Of a stretch of DNA of 33,967 bases, positions 24,419 through 33,967 are shown one piece after another. The translations under genes were made by a program, and so were the position numbers. A model generated the notes under the pieces. That model worked only from the letters and a program-made list of their open reading frames with translations. It was not told the DNA's origin and ran no database searches. The first letter of the stretch is position 1; the number at the start of each line of letters is the position of its first letter. The stretch comes from Tieghemiomyces parasiticus. Lineage: Eukaryota > Kickxellomycota > Dimargaritomycetes > Dimargaritales > Dimargaritaceae. The stretch lies in NCBI GenBank assembly GCA_027575765.1, contig JANBPT010000484.1, forward strand, positions 1 to 33,967, written 5' to 3'.

Positions 24419-27400
24419 ATGGAGGACGACATAGACCCCGCTTTTCTGCACGATACCGACACCCTGGCCTTCGATGACCCTATCGAGGGCCATGAGTCCC
24501 TACTCCCGACCGAGGAAGGCGAATTGGACGATTTGCTCAGCGAGATCGTGCGGCTCGAACCGCTTTCCGCTCCTTTGGATACCGTGGCCAACCGGGTGGC
24601 CCAGTTCCACTTTGACGGCGACGGCGAGGCCAACGGACTGGCGAGCGAGGACGACCTGGACGACGACGACAACCCGGATGGCATTAATATTGACGACGTC
24701 GGTATCTCTGCTGCGGGGCAAGGCGAGGAAGCCTTCCAGCTGTTTCGTGATCAGCTCAAGGAGTCAACTGGCATCGGTGCCCGGCGAAGGCGGCAGAAGG
24801 TAGGCTACAACAAGCGAGCACCAGGGCTTGACTGTTGTCAGCTCCCACCCCCCCCCATGGGGGCCCCCTCTATTATCGTTGTCCTCACCTACCAACTTAA
24901 CCTTAGTACCGCTATCCGCTGATTAACCGACCCGCTTCTACCCTATCACTGGCCATGACCTATTGATTAGCGACGACCTGGCCGTCGACCAGGTCGTATG
25001 ATGCCGAAACTGTCAAGTGAGGTCCAGAACCTGCTGGGCGCGGCCAATATGTCCTACGTGACGCAGGAGTACGACCAAGCGGTGGCAACCTTGCAAGAAG
25101 TGATCCGACTTGAACCCAAGGCATTCCAAGCCTGGCACTCCCTGGCCCTAATCCAGGAGGAACTAGGTGACAAACCGCGCGCGCTGATGCTGTACTTGGT
25201 GGCCGCTCACATCACCCCGTGGGACGGACCCCTCTGGAAACGGCTAGGTCACATGTCTTTAGAACAGAACGAACCACGCCAAGCCCTTTACTGTTTCTCC
25301 AAGGCCGTGGGGGCCGACAAGGGGGACGGGGAGGCCCTGCTAGAGCGGTCTCAGCTCTACGTCGATCTGGGGAAATTTACAAAGGCCGTTGACGACCTGG
25401 CACAGTACCTACGGCTCAACCCACACGACGTTACCATCCTCCGCGCCTTAGCACAGCTCGGCGCCGCCCACCACCTCTACGAACCGGTACTCCACGCGTA
25501 CGAACGGCTATTCTACCTAGCCTATCTCGAGGACCAGGACTCAACTGGGGAGAATGAAGACGAGGTTCCGGACCGGGAGGCCGATAATGAGGCCGCGCTG
25601 TACTTCACGGCTAGCGATCTCAACATCTTCGCCGAGCTCTGCATGATGGCCGGTGACTACGAGCGCTTGGTGTTCCACGTCCGTCGCGGGAGCCGATATC
25701 TCCAGCGGCGCAACGGAGAGGCCTGGTGGGCCACACCGGACGAGAGCGAGGCTGTGACTAATTTTCGCCATAGTAAAGAAACCTGCGATGCCGTGGACGA
25801 AGCCACCCGCCGCGCCGACATTCGAACGGCCTACGTCGACACGGTCCCGCCCGTGCCCCCAGTCCCGGACCTGACCATGGAACCCGAACCCGTGGACATG
25901 GTGGCCCTCGGGGAGTTCCTGAGCACTGACCACCTGCGGGGCTTGCTGCAGCTTCTACGCCATCCTCCTGACGCGACCACCCGCGGTGCGTTGGACGGCG
26001 ATCAGATCCGCAGCCTTGGGGAGCCGTCCACGGTCACCAAACAGCCACGAGCTGGCCGGCGAGCCCGGCATAAGCCCCGTGCCCGCCGCGGTGCGCGGGG
26101 GGGAGCAGGCGACGACGACGAGGATGACGAGGATGACGATATCAACTCCGGGGCCTCGAGCGCTTCCGATGGGGAATCCGGCGGGGGCGCCGGCCTAGAA
26201 GGTAATCGTAACGGCAAATACCGGCCGGATGCCGAAGACATCGCCCAGGCCCTGGACACGGCCGAGAACCACCCGTTGCCCGTTGAACTGCGTGTCAAGT
26301 TAGCCCAGGCGTACCTGCACCTCCAACAGCCTGATCTAGGGCTGCTTCACGCGGCGTACCTGTGGGAGTACGAGCCTGTTCACTACGCTGATCTCTACCA
26401 CGAACTGATTGAGACCCTCATGCGGTGTGACCTTCACCGCGCTGCTCTGGATGTCTGTGAGGTATTGTTGGCCGACGAGGCCACAGCCTCGGCTGCCGTC
26501 TGGGCCCTGGCGGCCCGGTGCCAGCGGCGACTCGGTGAACTCGAAACCGCCATCGAGTACTTTAAGCACGCTATCACGGAGAATCCTGCCGACCTAGAAG
26601 GCCAGCTTTCCCTGGCCGAGCTGTACCAGGAGACAGAGCGACCGGCGCTGGCTCTCGAATGGTTTCGCAAGGTAGAACAGAGTCGCACCGCCCTTAAGGC
26701 CCAGTACGCCACGCAGCGCCTGGCACGTACCACAAATCCTGACGCTACGGCGTCCACACCCACTGGCCCACCAGCGGGGGACGAGACTGACGCCCTACCC
26801 GACACGGGCACGCTCCTACGGTACGCCACAGACCCAGCCAGGGCCGATCGTTCCGCGCGAATGGCGCAAGCTCAGATGGATTCTCACCTCCGCCGGTTAG
26901 TCCGCGCTGAAAAGGATGTAGCCCTGTGGTTCCGCATCACGGACCTGTTGGAGACGCGCATCGTGGAGCTGCAGAGCGAGCTGACGACGTTGACAGCAAC
27001 TCACTACCGGTTGTGCGAGGCGGAGGAGGGGCCCGTCGGGCTTGCAGCCGATCGAGAGGCCGCCGCCGCCCGGCAGCGCACACTCCGCGACCAGACCCAG
27101 GCCGCCCGCCAGGACTACTGCCAGACCGCCTACAAATTGTATCATCACTTCCGCCACACCCCAGAGTTTTACCGGGACGAGGGCCGCGACCGGTTCTCCA
27201 GTTACCGCATCACCAAGAAACGGCTACCCACCGCTGCCTCACTTGTCGGCCTGCTCAACGCCGGCAAGGACGAGGCGGCCTCGGAACTCAGCCTCGAAGG
27301 ACGTATCGGCCGCATTATGGAGAAGCTGAATCTCCCGTCTGAACTGATCAACCTCGCCCGAGGCCAAGTCGTGCCTGCTGAGTACCCGTCGCGCCCCGTC

Positions 27401-28606
27401 GACCCAGGTGCTGCGTCGTCCGGAAACCCTGCTGCGGACCCGCCGGCGGTGACGGAGGATCAGGTTATACCCACCATGTTTCGCGGGGTTTCCTTCGTGG
27501 CCTGGCGGGCCTTCTTTACCCGCTACTCTTTGCACCTCGTCCACCTCGATCGCTACCCGCTAGCTGTGCGCATTTTGAATACGGTCCGCCGAGCTAACGT
27601 GTACCGCCACGATGCTACCGCCCACCGTGAACTACATGCTCTGGCCATCGCGATTGCCCGCCACAGTGACGACTTTGACCTCATCTACCCACTAGCCCGG
27701 TCTATTGTCACCTATAACCCGGCACAGTCCAATGCCTATCGGGTTTTCTCCGCCCTGCTCGCTGGGGGGCCGCCCCACCTGCCCCACCTGGCCGTAGCGA
27801 CGGTCGCCAAGGTCGTCTCGCGCCACCTCAATGACCTCGTACCCAACGTCTGGCGGGTCTTTTCCCGCGCCCTCGCGTTCCATCCCGCCGACGCCGCTCT
27901 TAAGGATGAGGCCGACCATACACTGGACCCGGCCCGCCGGGAATGTACCGCCCTCGTGGCTACCCTGAAGGGCCGGATCCATCTGACTCGGTACAACAAC
28001 CGCCGCGCAGTACACATTCTACAGATCGCTCGTGACTTTAGCCCGCGCGACGTGAACTTGGACTTGCTGCTCGGGGTTAGTCTACTGCAGCGGGCCACCC
28101 AGCGGGCCGCCGATAACCGCCAGTTGCGGATCCTGGAAGGATTCCAGCACCTGTTTACCTACTTCGAAATGATCATGGCCGACCGGGTGGCCGAGGGTTC
28201 CGAATTCGAAAGCAGCGACGACAGTGGGGCGGGGGAGGGGCAAGAGGCGCCAGCACCGGTGACGCTGGCCGGGGTGTTTCGCGAGCGCCGCCAACGTGAG
28301 GCGCTCTACAACATGGGCCGGGCATTCCACCTCCTCAACTTGACGTACCTGGCCGTCCCGTACTATGAGGCCGCAGTCGGCATGCGTCCCCTGAATGGCC
28401 TCGTCCTGAGACCCAATTGGTCTTTAGACTCCTTGCCCGCTGAGCTCCAGACCCATTTCGCCACCATGCCAGAACCACAGGAAGCCATTGACCAGTTCCT
28501 CTTTCCGGGACGGCGCGAAGCCGCGTACAACCTGCACCATATCTATATGAGTAGCGGCAATCCTGAGTTGGCCCAATACGTCCTGCAGACATACTGCACA
28601 ATTTAA
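24419..28606 (+). CDS. TFC4: TFIIIC TPR subunit (Tfc4/GTF3C3-like), 2 exons
   Basis: TFIIIC binds internal promoters of tRNA and 5S genes; its Tfc4/tau131 subunit uses TPR arrays to recruit TFIIIB for RNA polymerase III. Exons 24419-24799 and 24971-28606 (GTAGGC donor, GATTAG acceptor, phase 0) give 1338 aa. Residues 1-127 are acidic (for example DDLDDDDNPDG), ending in RRRRQK. Splicing joins this to RRPGRRPGR, then a family-typical first TPR block (SSEVQNLLGAANMSYVTQEY, DQAVATLQEVIRLEPKAFQA; about 140-330). A basic then acidic linker follows at about 480-525. A second TPR block is at about 559-690 and a third runs from about 960 to the end, finishing with EAAYNLHHIYMSSGNPELAQ, the typical C-terminus. 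The start MEDDIDPAFL is the first ATG of the acidic segment. It is somewhat longer than yeast Tfc4 (about 1025 aa). Confidence 0.93.
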
Positions 28607-29536
28607 TGGAGGATAGACACGCGTAAATAAAACCAGAGGCGGGCTAGGCGGTTGCTTTGAGTCGTCTGCGCCAGGGTATTCCTAAGCGACATCTAGTCAT
28701 TTACTCTATATTAGGGGTTTTTTTTTTCCTTTTTCGCTATTAGAATGGTACCAAGACGGCTCTATAGAGCGACAAGTGATACTGGCAGATGCTCTGTTCA
28801 CGTAGAAGTGGGACCCTTCGGTACCGAGTTCCTTGTGTGTAACCTTGTGACCCGCAGGCCGCACAAAGTTGGCTATAAAGAATCGTCCCATCTCTCTCCT
28901 TTCTGCTTTCTCGTTCCGGTCCGTCGATAGTGTTGTCCTCTTAGGCTCACGCAACAGCGGCCCTTATAATACTTGTGGCGTGGAAGGGATTTCGTGGCGG
29001 AAAAAAAACGACCCGGCTCTTGTCGGGGCCCCCTCTAACGGTAGGCCTTTAGATGCGATCGCATAGTGGCTTCACTCCCAGAGCGTCATCCTATTCCCTG
29101 CGATTCCTATTCTAAAAAGAAGGAGAAAAGGGCCTTTTTCGAGATTTGGGTGTAACCGTGGTGGGCATACAACGGGTCCAGTGGTCGATGCGGCAGGTGG
29201 AGTGCAGCAGGATTCTGCTGCTCCTAATGTGATGAGTTAGGTAAAACGTATGTCGCCTCCTTCAGCGCCTTGCACTACCCCTGTTTCTGTCTGTCGTGTT
29301 TGTCCTCCCCCGGGCCCACCATCATCCCACTACCTGCGATGTTTAGGCCTTATGATGTGACTTTAAAAAGGAGGCCATTTCCCCTACTTCACTTGACTAC
29401 CATCTGCGATTCGGACTCTTCTTCTATGCCGGCACATACAGTATACATATTTCAAAATCTGTCATCTCTGATCCATTAGCGCAGCTCACCTCTATACTCC
29501 TCGTGCCGTTTCTACTACTCTGCACCAGACAGCATC
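28607..29536. other. Intergenic region between TFC4 and the secreted protein
   Basis: Starts with the TFC4 3' flank and ends with a pyrimidine-rich leader before 29537. The small plus-strand frame at 28745-28930 has a partly protein-like composition but no supported start context or family. Nothing else was seen. Confidence 0.45.
28626..28631 (+). terminator. Polyadenylation signal of TFC4
   Basis: AATAAA 20 nt after the TFC4 stop codon, in the expected orientation and range for a 3'-end processing signal. Confidence 0.55.
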
Positions 29537-29905
29537 ATGCAGCTCCGCCTCACGGTCACCGCCTCCGCCATTGTGGTTCTAACCCTCGGTAGTCTGACAA
29601 CTGAAGCTTCAGCCGGTCCCCTGAAATCCAAGGTTGTTCACCCCAGCCTGCACCGACGCTCTATGGTGTACAGCCAGGCGTTTATCAACACCCTCGGACA
29701 TGCCGATCAAGCCGCGAATGATAGCCCTCAGATGCAGGGAGTCAAAAGGCCTTACATTTATGATGGTAAATCCAAGTTGAAAACATTCCTCGATGAAAAG
29801 CCAACCTTGGATCGACCGACATCCTCCATCGTGAGCTCAAGCGATCGTACGGAGGGACATCTCATCGTGCCCGAAATCACAGTAACTCCTCCTGAACTTT
29901 CCTAG
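29537..29905 (+). CDS. Small predicted secreted protein, function unknown
   Basis: A 122-aa protein with a typical signal peptide (Arg at position 4, hydrophobic run through IVVLTLGSL, predicted cut after EASA at residue 26). The mature part has no cysteine, is hydrophilic, and has two dibasic sites (Arg40-Arg41 and Lys70-Arg71) of the Kex2 type; the second precedes PYIYDGKSKLKTFLDEK. It ends TVTPPELS. Single exon, ATG in a pyrimidine-rich leader, AATAAA about 80 nt past the stop. No family is recognised. It could be a secreted effector-like, cell-wall or peptide-precursor protein; that is inference from size and layout only. Confidence 0.65.
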   Translation: MQLRLTVTASAIVVLTLGSLTTEASAGPLKSKVVHPSLHRRSMVYSQAFINTLGHADQAANDSPQMQGVKRPYIYDGKSKLKTFLDEKPTLDRPTSSIVSSSDRTEGHLIVPEITVTPPELS

Positions 29906-29984
29906 CCCTCTTAAGGTAACACATCTCGTTTGAGGAAACAGTTCCACCTTCTGCGTAGGAATGCGCGTGTGGATTCAAGCTACC

Positions 29985-29990
29985 AATAAA
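29985..29990 (+). terminator. Polyadenylation signal of the small secreted protein
   Basis: AATAAA 80 nt downstream of the stop at 29905, supporting a real transcription unit for the 122-aa frame. Confidence 0.5.
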
Positions 29991-30790
29991 CTAAATCAGG
30001 ATATCATCATTCAAAACCCGAGTACACTCTGGTCGCCTAAATCGTATACGTATGAGTCATCCGTTCGGCTTCTTTGGCAGTATAGGGCCACCATCACCGC
30101 CAAGGTAGAATCAGCCTAGGTGGTGAACCTATCTAAAGGCCGTCCGTAACCTCCACAATAAATACCAGGCTACCTTATCTTATTAACTATTCCTTTTACC
30201 CAAGGTATTCCTCCCCGTTCTCTTTATGTGGTAATTGGGTTGGAAGGGGGGCTGGTCGCTTTATCAGGAGTAGTAGCCTTGTCGTGGAAAACAGGAAAGA
30301 TATTATTAGCAAAGTAAGTGGTACTGTGAGCTGAAGAAAGTGGACAGCTAGCAGGTTAGCAAGGATCGTGCGGTCGATTGAAATGCCTTACAAATGTCGA
30401 TTCCATTGAATCATTGTTTGATGCTGCATTCCCGCCTCCGCGCACCCAGTGTCATAGCTTGACCCCGATCAATGATGGCCTACCTGTTTGGTAGTCTGCA
30501 TTATCCAGGCTTCATGCTTATATCAATATCCATTATCCCCCCTTTCTTTACCTACTTTCCATCTACCCTTTTCGATAGGCGTTCAATCTTCCTGACCCTT
30601 GAACATTGCCTCCCTCCCAGGCGCCGCCGCCTGTTATCCTTCTAGGACCTTATCTTCTCTACCCTTGCTTTGGCGGCTACCTAACTGCCCTTCTATTCAT
30701 GCCAGCGCCCAGTCACACCACGGCCTGTCGTCCTGGATCCCCCTAGTCCAGGCTGGCTAGTTACTTGATTGATGCTGGCCATCATCCAAG

Positions 30791-30798
30791 TATAAAAG
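30791..30798 (+). promoter_or_regulatory. Orphan TATA box
   Basis: TATAAAAG is followed by an A/C-rich leader-like sequence, a good core-promoter pattern. The first ATG downstream (about 30936) opens a frame of only seven codons before TAA, so no protein gene is attached. Confidence 0.4.
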
Positions 30799-31070
30799 AC
30801 CTAACGGTCGCCACTCAACAAAACGACGGTCATCGTCACACTTAACGATTCCCAGCCCTCGTTTGAAGCTTCCAAGCATATTTTCCGTACCTAGTACGAC
30901 TTACGCCTACCACAGGGGTTAGACGGAAACGCAAAATGTGTGTCGAAATTGGGAACTAACGGTGAGTTTCTAGTAATGTCAAAACTAGGGGTTAGGCGAA
31001 ATGAATTATTATAGGATATCTTTTATATTCAGAGTAGCGAAATGTGGTCCATTTTATAAGTGGACAAAGG

Positions 31071-31094
31071 GGCGACCTGATAATGTAGGTCGCC
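31071..31094. repeat. Perfect 8-bp inverted repeat, 8-nt loop
   Basis: GGCGACCT, an 8-nt spacer (gataatgt), then AGGTCGCC. The stem is GC-rich in an AT-rich setting, so it is unlikely to be pure composition. It could be a terminator-like hairpin, a protein site or a remnant of a mobile element. Confidence 0.6.
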
Positions 31095-31399
31095 TGAAAG
31101 GTTGTGGAGACGGTCGTGTAAAAGAACCTTATATCAGGGTGCTATTGGTTATAGAGGAGGCAGAATGAAAGACTAAGACAAAATATCAAAGGAAAAGTAA
31201 CAGGACTTGATCGGGGTTGATGTATAACAATAGGTATGCGGCAAGGGTCGTGAGTTACTGGTGGAGATTCAGGAACATGCGCCGGTGCAGGTGCCCCCAT
31301 GTAATTGAATGACAGGGTTGGGTGGTCTTGGTTAGGCTGGGTTTTTGGAAAGTGGCGTTTGGAATAAAAGTGTAAAAGCTGAATACTGTCCCTGAAAGA

Positions 31400-33967
31400 G
31401 GAGACAGGCCCAAGTATGAGTTAATATTGCAATACTAATGGAGACACGTCCTTGTGCACGTAGGCTGGTGTGCTCAGATCAAAGCTTGAGTTAAGCAAAA
31501 GACAGCATCATAGGTTGGTAAGCCACATGATTCCCAGAAACTTGGATCCCTATAATAAGATGATCCCCTAAAACGGGCCTGGGGGTTTGGCCCATCACAC
31601 TCATCACAATGTAATGAGGGTGCCTTTACTGCCACCTACCAACCCCCTGATTCTCCAACTCATAATCATTGTGAGATACCTATAGTCCACCAGTCAACCA
31701 CAGGCTAATACATTCTCTTAAGTTCTATCATATCCTCTATACCATTAACATTGATCTGACAAACCCCTATTATTCTATGACTAACTAAACCTTTCTATAC
31801 CTTTGATAACCCTTATGTTATTCTCTTTGCACCTAATGTATTTTCCTCTGATTATTAATGCTACCGTCCTTATAGAAGGACACTCATTTGACATTTCTCA
31901 ATAATAACAACAAGTATTCATCAATTCCTATTTCCTAGTATTCATTGGGATCACTTAAACCCTCACACACCATCACAACAATGTTTAAAGCGAGCTGAGA
32001 TCTGACAGCCGGTCTCACTTTAGAAAAAAACTCCTAGTGCGGTATAGGGGACTTGGGAATATGCTGTTGGAGCGGAGGTATCCAAATCTGAAATGCAAAG
32101 AAGAGTTGGGTTACTATTGACGGAGTTACCAAACTAATATAATCTATAGCGTGTAGCAAAAGGCAAGCCCAAGAGAGTATTGGTACTAGACTTTACTAAT
32201 GGAATAGTGCCAATGGATAGCTCTATGGGACAGGATAATGGGAAAAAGCTACCGGGTCCTATGTTGCATACTTGGGCCCAGCTTAAATACTATTGTGCTA
32301 ACTAAAGGATCTACTACTATTGGTAGAGAGCCTGCCTAGGTCTCTATCTCTTCCAGACCTCCCCCAGAGGTTGTCCAGTCCTTTCCTTTACTTTTCATTT
32401 GTTGGAGGTATAAGCACAACCTATTACAACTCCAAAGCGGAAGCCATGCTTGAATTCACAAAAATGCAAAGGTTACCTAGATATTTGACCCTAAGGTTCA
32501 ATATTTTAGCAACCTATGACACGATCTTAATAGGCACAGAAGGTGGGCTTCATTGAGATAGAATAAATGAGTGCTAGACAGAGTACTTAAGAAACAGAGA
32601 AACTGAAAAGGGTGCCTGGAGGCAAGGCAGGGAAAAACGCTTATAGAACTAAGAAGGGCAGAAGTTCTGATCTTAAATATTAGTTTGTCTTCAAGGTACT
32701 AAATCAGTTACTTTTGGTTGCCTTAGTTATTGTTGTAGGGTTAAACTACCCTAGAGGAAACATTGGGTAAGGTGATACAAATTTACTGAAAATAAAGAGA
32801 CTACAAAGATGTTACAAAATGAATTGAGTATGGTGGGGTAAGCTATCATTTATTGTATAGCAACCCAGAGGGTCTTTGATATGGAATGACGTCCAGCATC
32901 ATTCACTGCGGCTACAGGTTGGGTAAAGTAAACCCAAGGACAATAGGGCAAGGTAGGGCCAGCACCAGAGCAAATATGAAGGCAGGTGCGCAACTGCCGG
33001 ATCAACAAGAAGAATGAAGATAGAGGTGAAGCCCTAAAAGGATAGAGGCAAGAGTACTTGTCCAAGTAGAAGATGCCATCCAATTAATTGGGAAGGATGG
33101 CGTTGCTATAAAGGGTTAGGGAATATAGGAATGAACTAGGCAAAAGTGAAAGGCAAAACAAAAATACCACAACTGATTGGATCAGTGGTTTAAGGCATGA
33201 CAGTTATTTAGGCTGGTGAAATACTTTGGCAACCTCCAGGATGAAACATCAAAAATTGAAAAATATGAAACCTAAGTCATGGGATATTGGACTCATCATT
33301 GGTGAGCAAAATGGCCTGATTATATACTCCAAAAGTATTGGCTTTCCCATGGCTTGGAAAATGCATTTGGCCTTCCGTGATGGGTTTGCAACACAGACAG
33401 GTCCTGGTAGATCATTCAAACCATGATCCATCCACCAGGCATCTTCAGGAGGCCAAACAGAGTGAGGGCTCCACAAAAAGTGGTGTAGGCCCTGGTGGTA
33501 GGAATTTGGTTGGACGATACTCAACAATGGTCTAGGTTCAATGGCAAATGGGATTGATTTTTGTTTGGTTACATATGCAATTACATAAATAATAAGGGAC
33601 CGCAACAGCATCCCAGCTAACTAAAATAATTAAAGAGAATAAAATATGCCAGAAACAAATACTATAAAAATATAGATCGGCAAGCCCTTGCTTTCCCATG
33701 TGGGCTCACTTCTGATATATGGGTGGGAGAAGGATCTACATCTCCTCACATACTGCATGTAACCTTAAACCTAGAGCGGCCTTTCCATCAAAAGGGTATT
33801 AGTAGTTATTAAAGCCTTATAGGTAATGACGTGCCCGTTAGATATGTATAAGCAAATAAGTGAGTGTCAGAAACTCAAATGTAAAGCGGACCAATATCTG
33901 GAAGTCGGTCCCGCGCTCAAAAGAACCTCCAAGACAAAGTGGAGAATTCAGGAATATACAGTCGGAC
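31400..33967. mobile_element. AT-rich region, possible decayed mobile element
   Basis: Composition differs from the GC-rich gene block to the left: A/T-ending codons and many stops. Short protein-like pieces occur in changing plus-strand frames (32150-32305, containing VLVLDFTNGIVPMDSS; 32320-32556, containing YYNSKAEAMLEFTKMQ) and on the minus strand at 33249-33611. The segment ending CACACACCATCACAACA at about 31980 could be an LTR edge, but I found no second copy, target-site duplication, primer-binding site or recognisable gag/pol motif. The mobile-element reading is therefore an inference. Confidence 0.25.
33249..33611 (-). CDS. Hypothetical ORF in the AT-rich region, 120 aa
   Basis: Longest open frame of the right end: starts MLLRSLIIYVIAYVTKQK, contains WSPHSVWPPEDAWWMDHGLN and KAKCIFQAMGKPILLEYIIR, ends DLGFIFFNF. 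The hydrophobic start could be a membrane segment. A plus-strand frame (33226-33426) is open over much of the same DNA, so it may be chance or a transposon relic. No family is recognised. Confidence 0.2.
   Translation of the reverse strand: MLLRSLIIYVIAYVTKQKSIPFAIEPRPLLSIVQPNSYHQGLHHFLWSPHSVWPPEDAWWMDHGLNDLPGPVCVANPSRKAKCIFQAMGKPILLEYIIRPFCSPMMSPISHDLGFIFFNF

Larger units (their letters stand above)
29991..31399. other. Intergenic region with an orphan promoter and a hairpin
   Basis: No supported gene. It contains a pyrimidine-rich block (30530-30680), a TATAAAAG element at 30791 without an ORF behind it, and a perfect inverted repeat at 31071-31094. After about 30950 the base composition becomes more AT-rich. 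Confidence 0.5.

Noticed and set aside
28745..28930. 61-aa plus-strand ORF after TFC4
   Set aside because: Short, no motif, no splice signals, and overlapping frames open on the other strand.

Overview
The window looks like fungal nuclear DNA. Genes are split by short GT-AG introns (60-500 bp; donors mostly GTAAGT, GTAGGT or GTATGT), exons are GC-rich with C/G-ending codons, and no prokaryotic operon layout is seen. SFI1, UTP6 and TFC4-type proteins are eukaryotic. An early-diverging fungus is a guess from the gene set only; nothing in the sequence fixes the species.

Left part, minus strand: a peroxisomal acyl-CoA oxidase (957-4493, at least five exons, C-terminal AKL peroxisome signal) and a mitochondrial SDR-type L-threonine 3-dehydrogenase (7421-9343, three exons). 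Between them lies a 2.9-kb stretch with one possible small spliced gene (about 6562-6990). From 9344 to 14960 there is a 5.6-kb gene-poor stretch. It holds a G-tract block in the TDH upstream region and a probable decayed or unusually spliced secreted-protein gene (12418-13414). A second set of broken open frames (10182-10912) and an unplaced ORF (about 14021-14326) are weaker.

Middle and right, plus strand: three co-directional housekeeping genes. These are UTP6 (14961-17366, two exons; U3 snoRNP/SSU processome), an SFI1-like centrin-binding repeat protein (18134-23863, twelve exons) and a TFC4-like TPR subunit of TFIIIC (24419-28606, two exons). A small cysteine-free predicted secreted protein (29537-29905) follows. 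I reconstructed the introns by hand; each junction in these multi-exon genes keeps the frame, except for one unresolved gap in the acyl-CoA oxidase.

From about 31400 to the end the DNA is visibly more AT-rich, with short broken open frames, hairpins and a possible LTR-like edge. It is best read as decayed mobile-element or other intergenic sequence, without proof. I see no tRNA, rRNA or CRISPR array. No new multi-gene system stands out; the strongest leads are the broken secreted-protein gene, the hidden spliced gene and the uneven intron distribution in SFI1.
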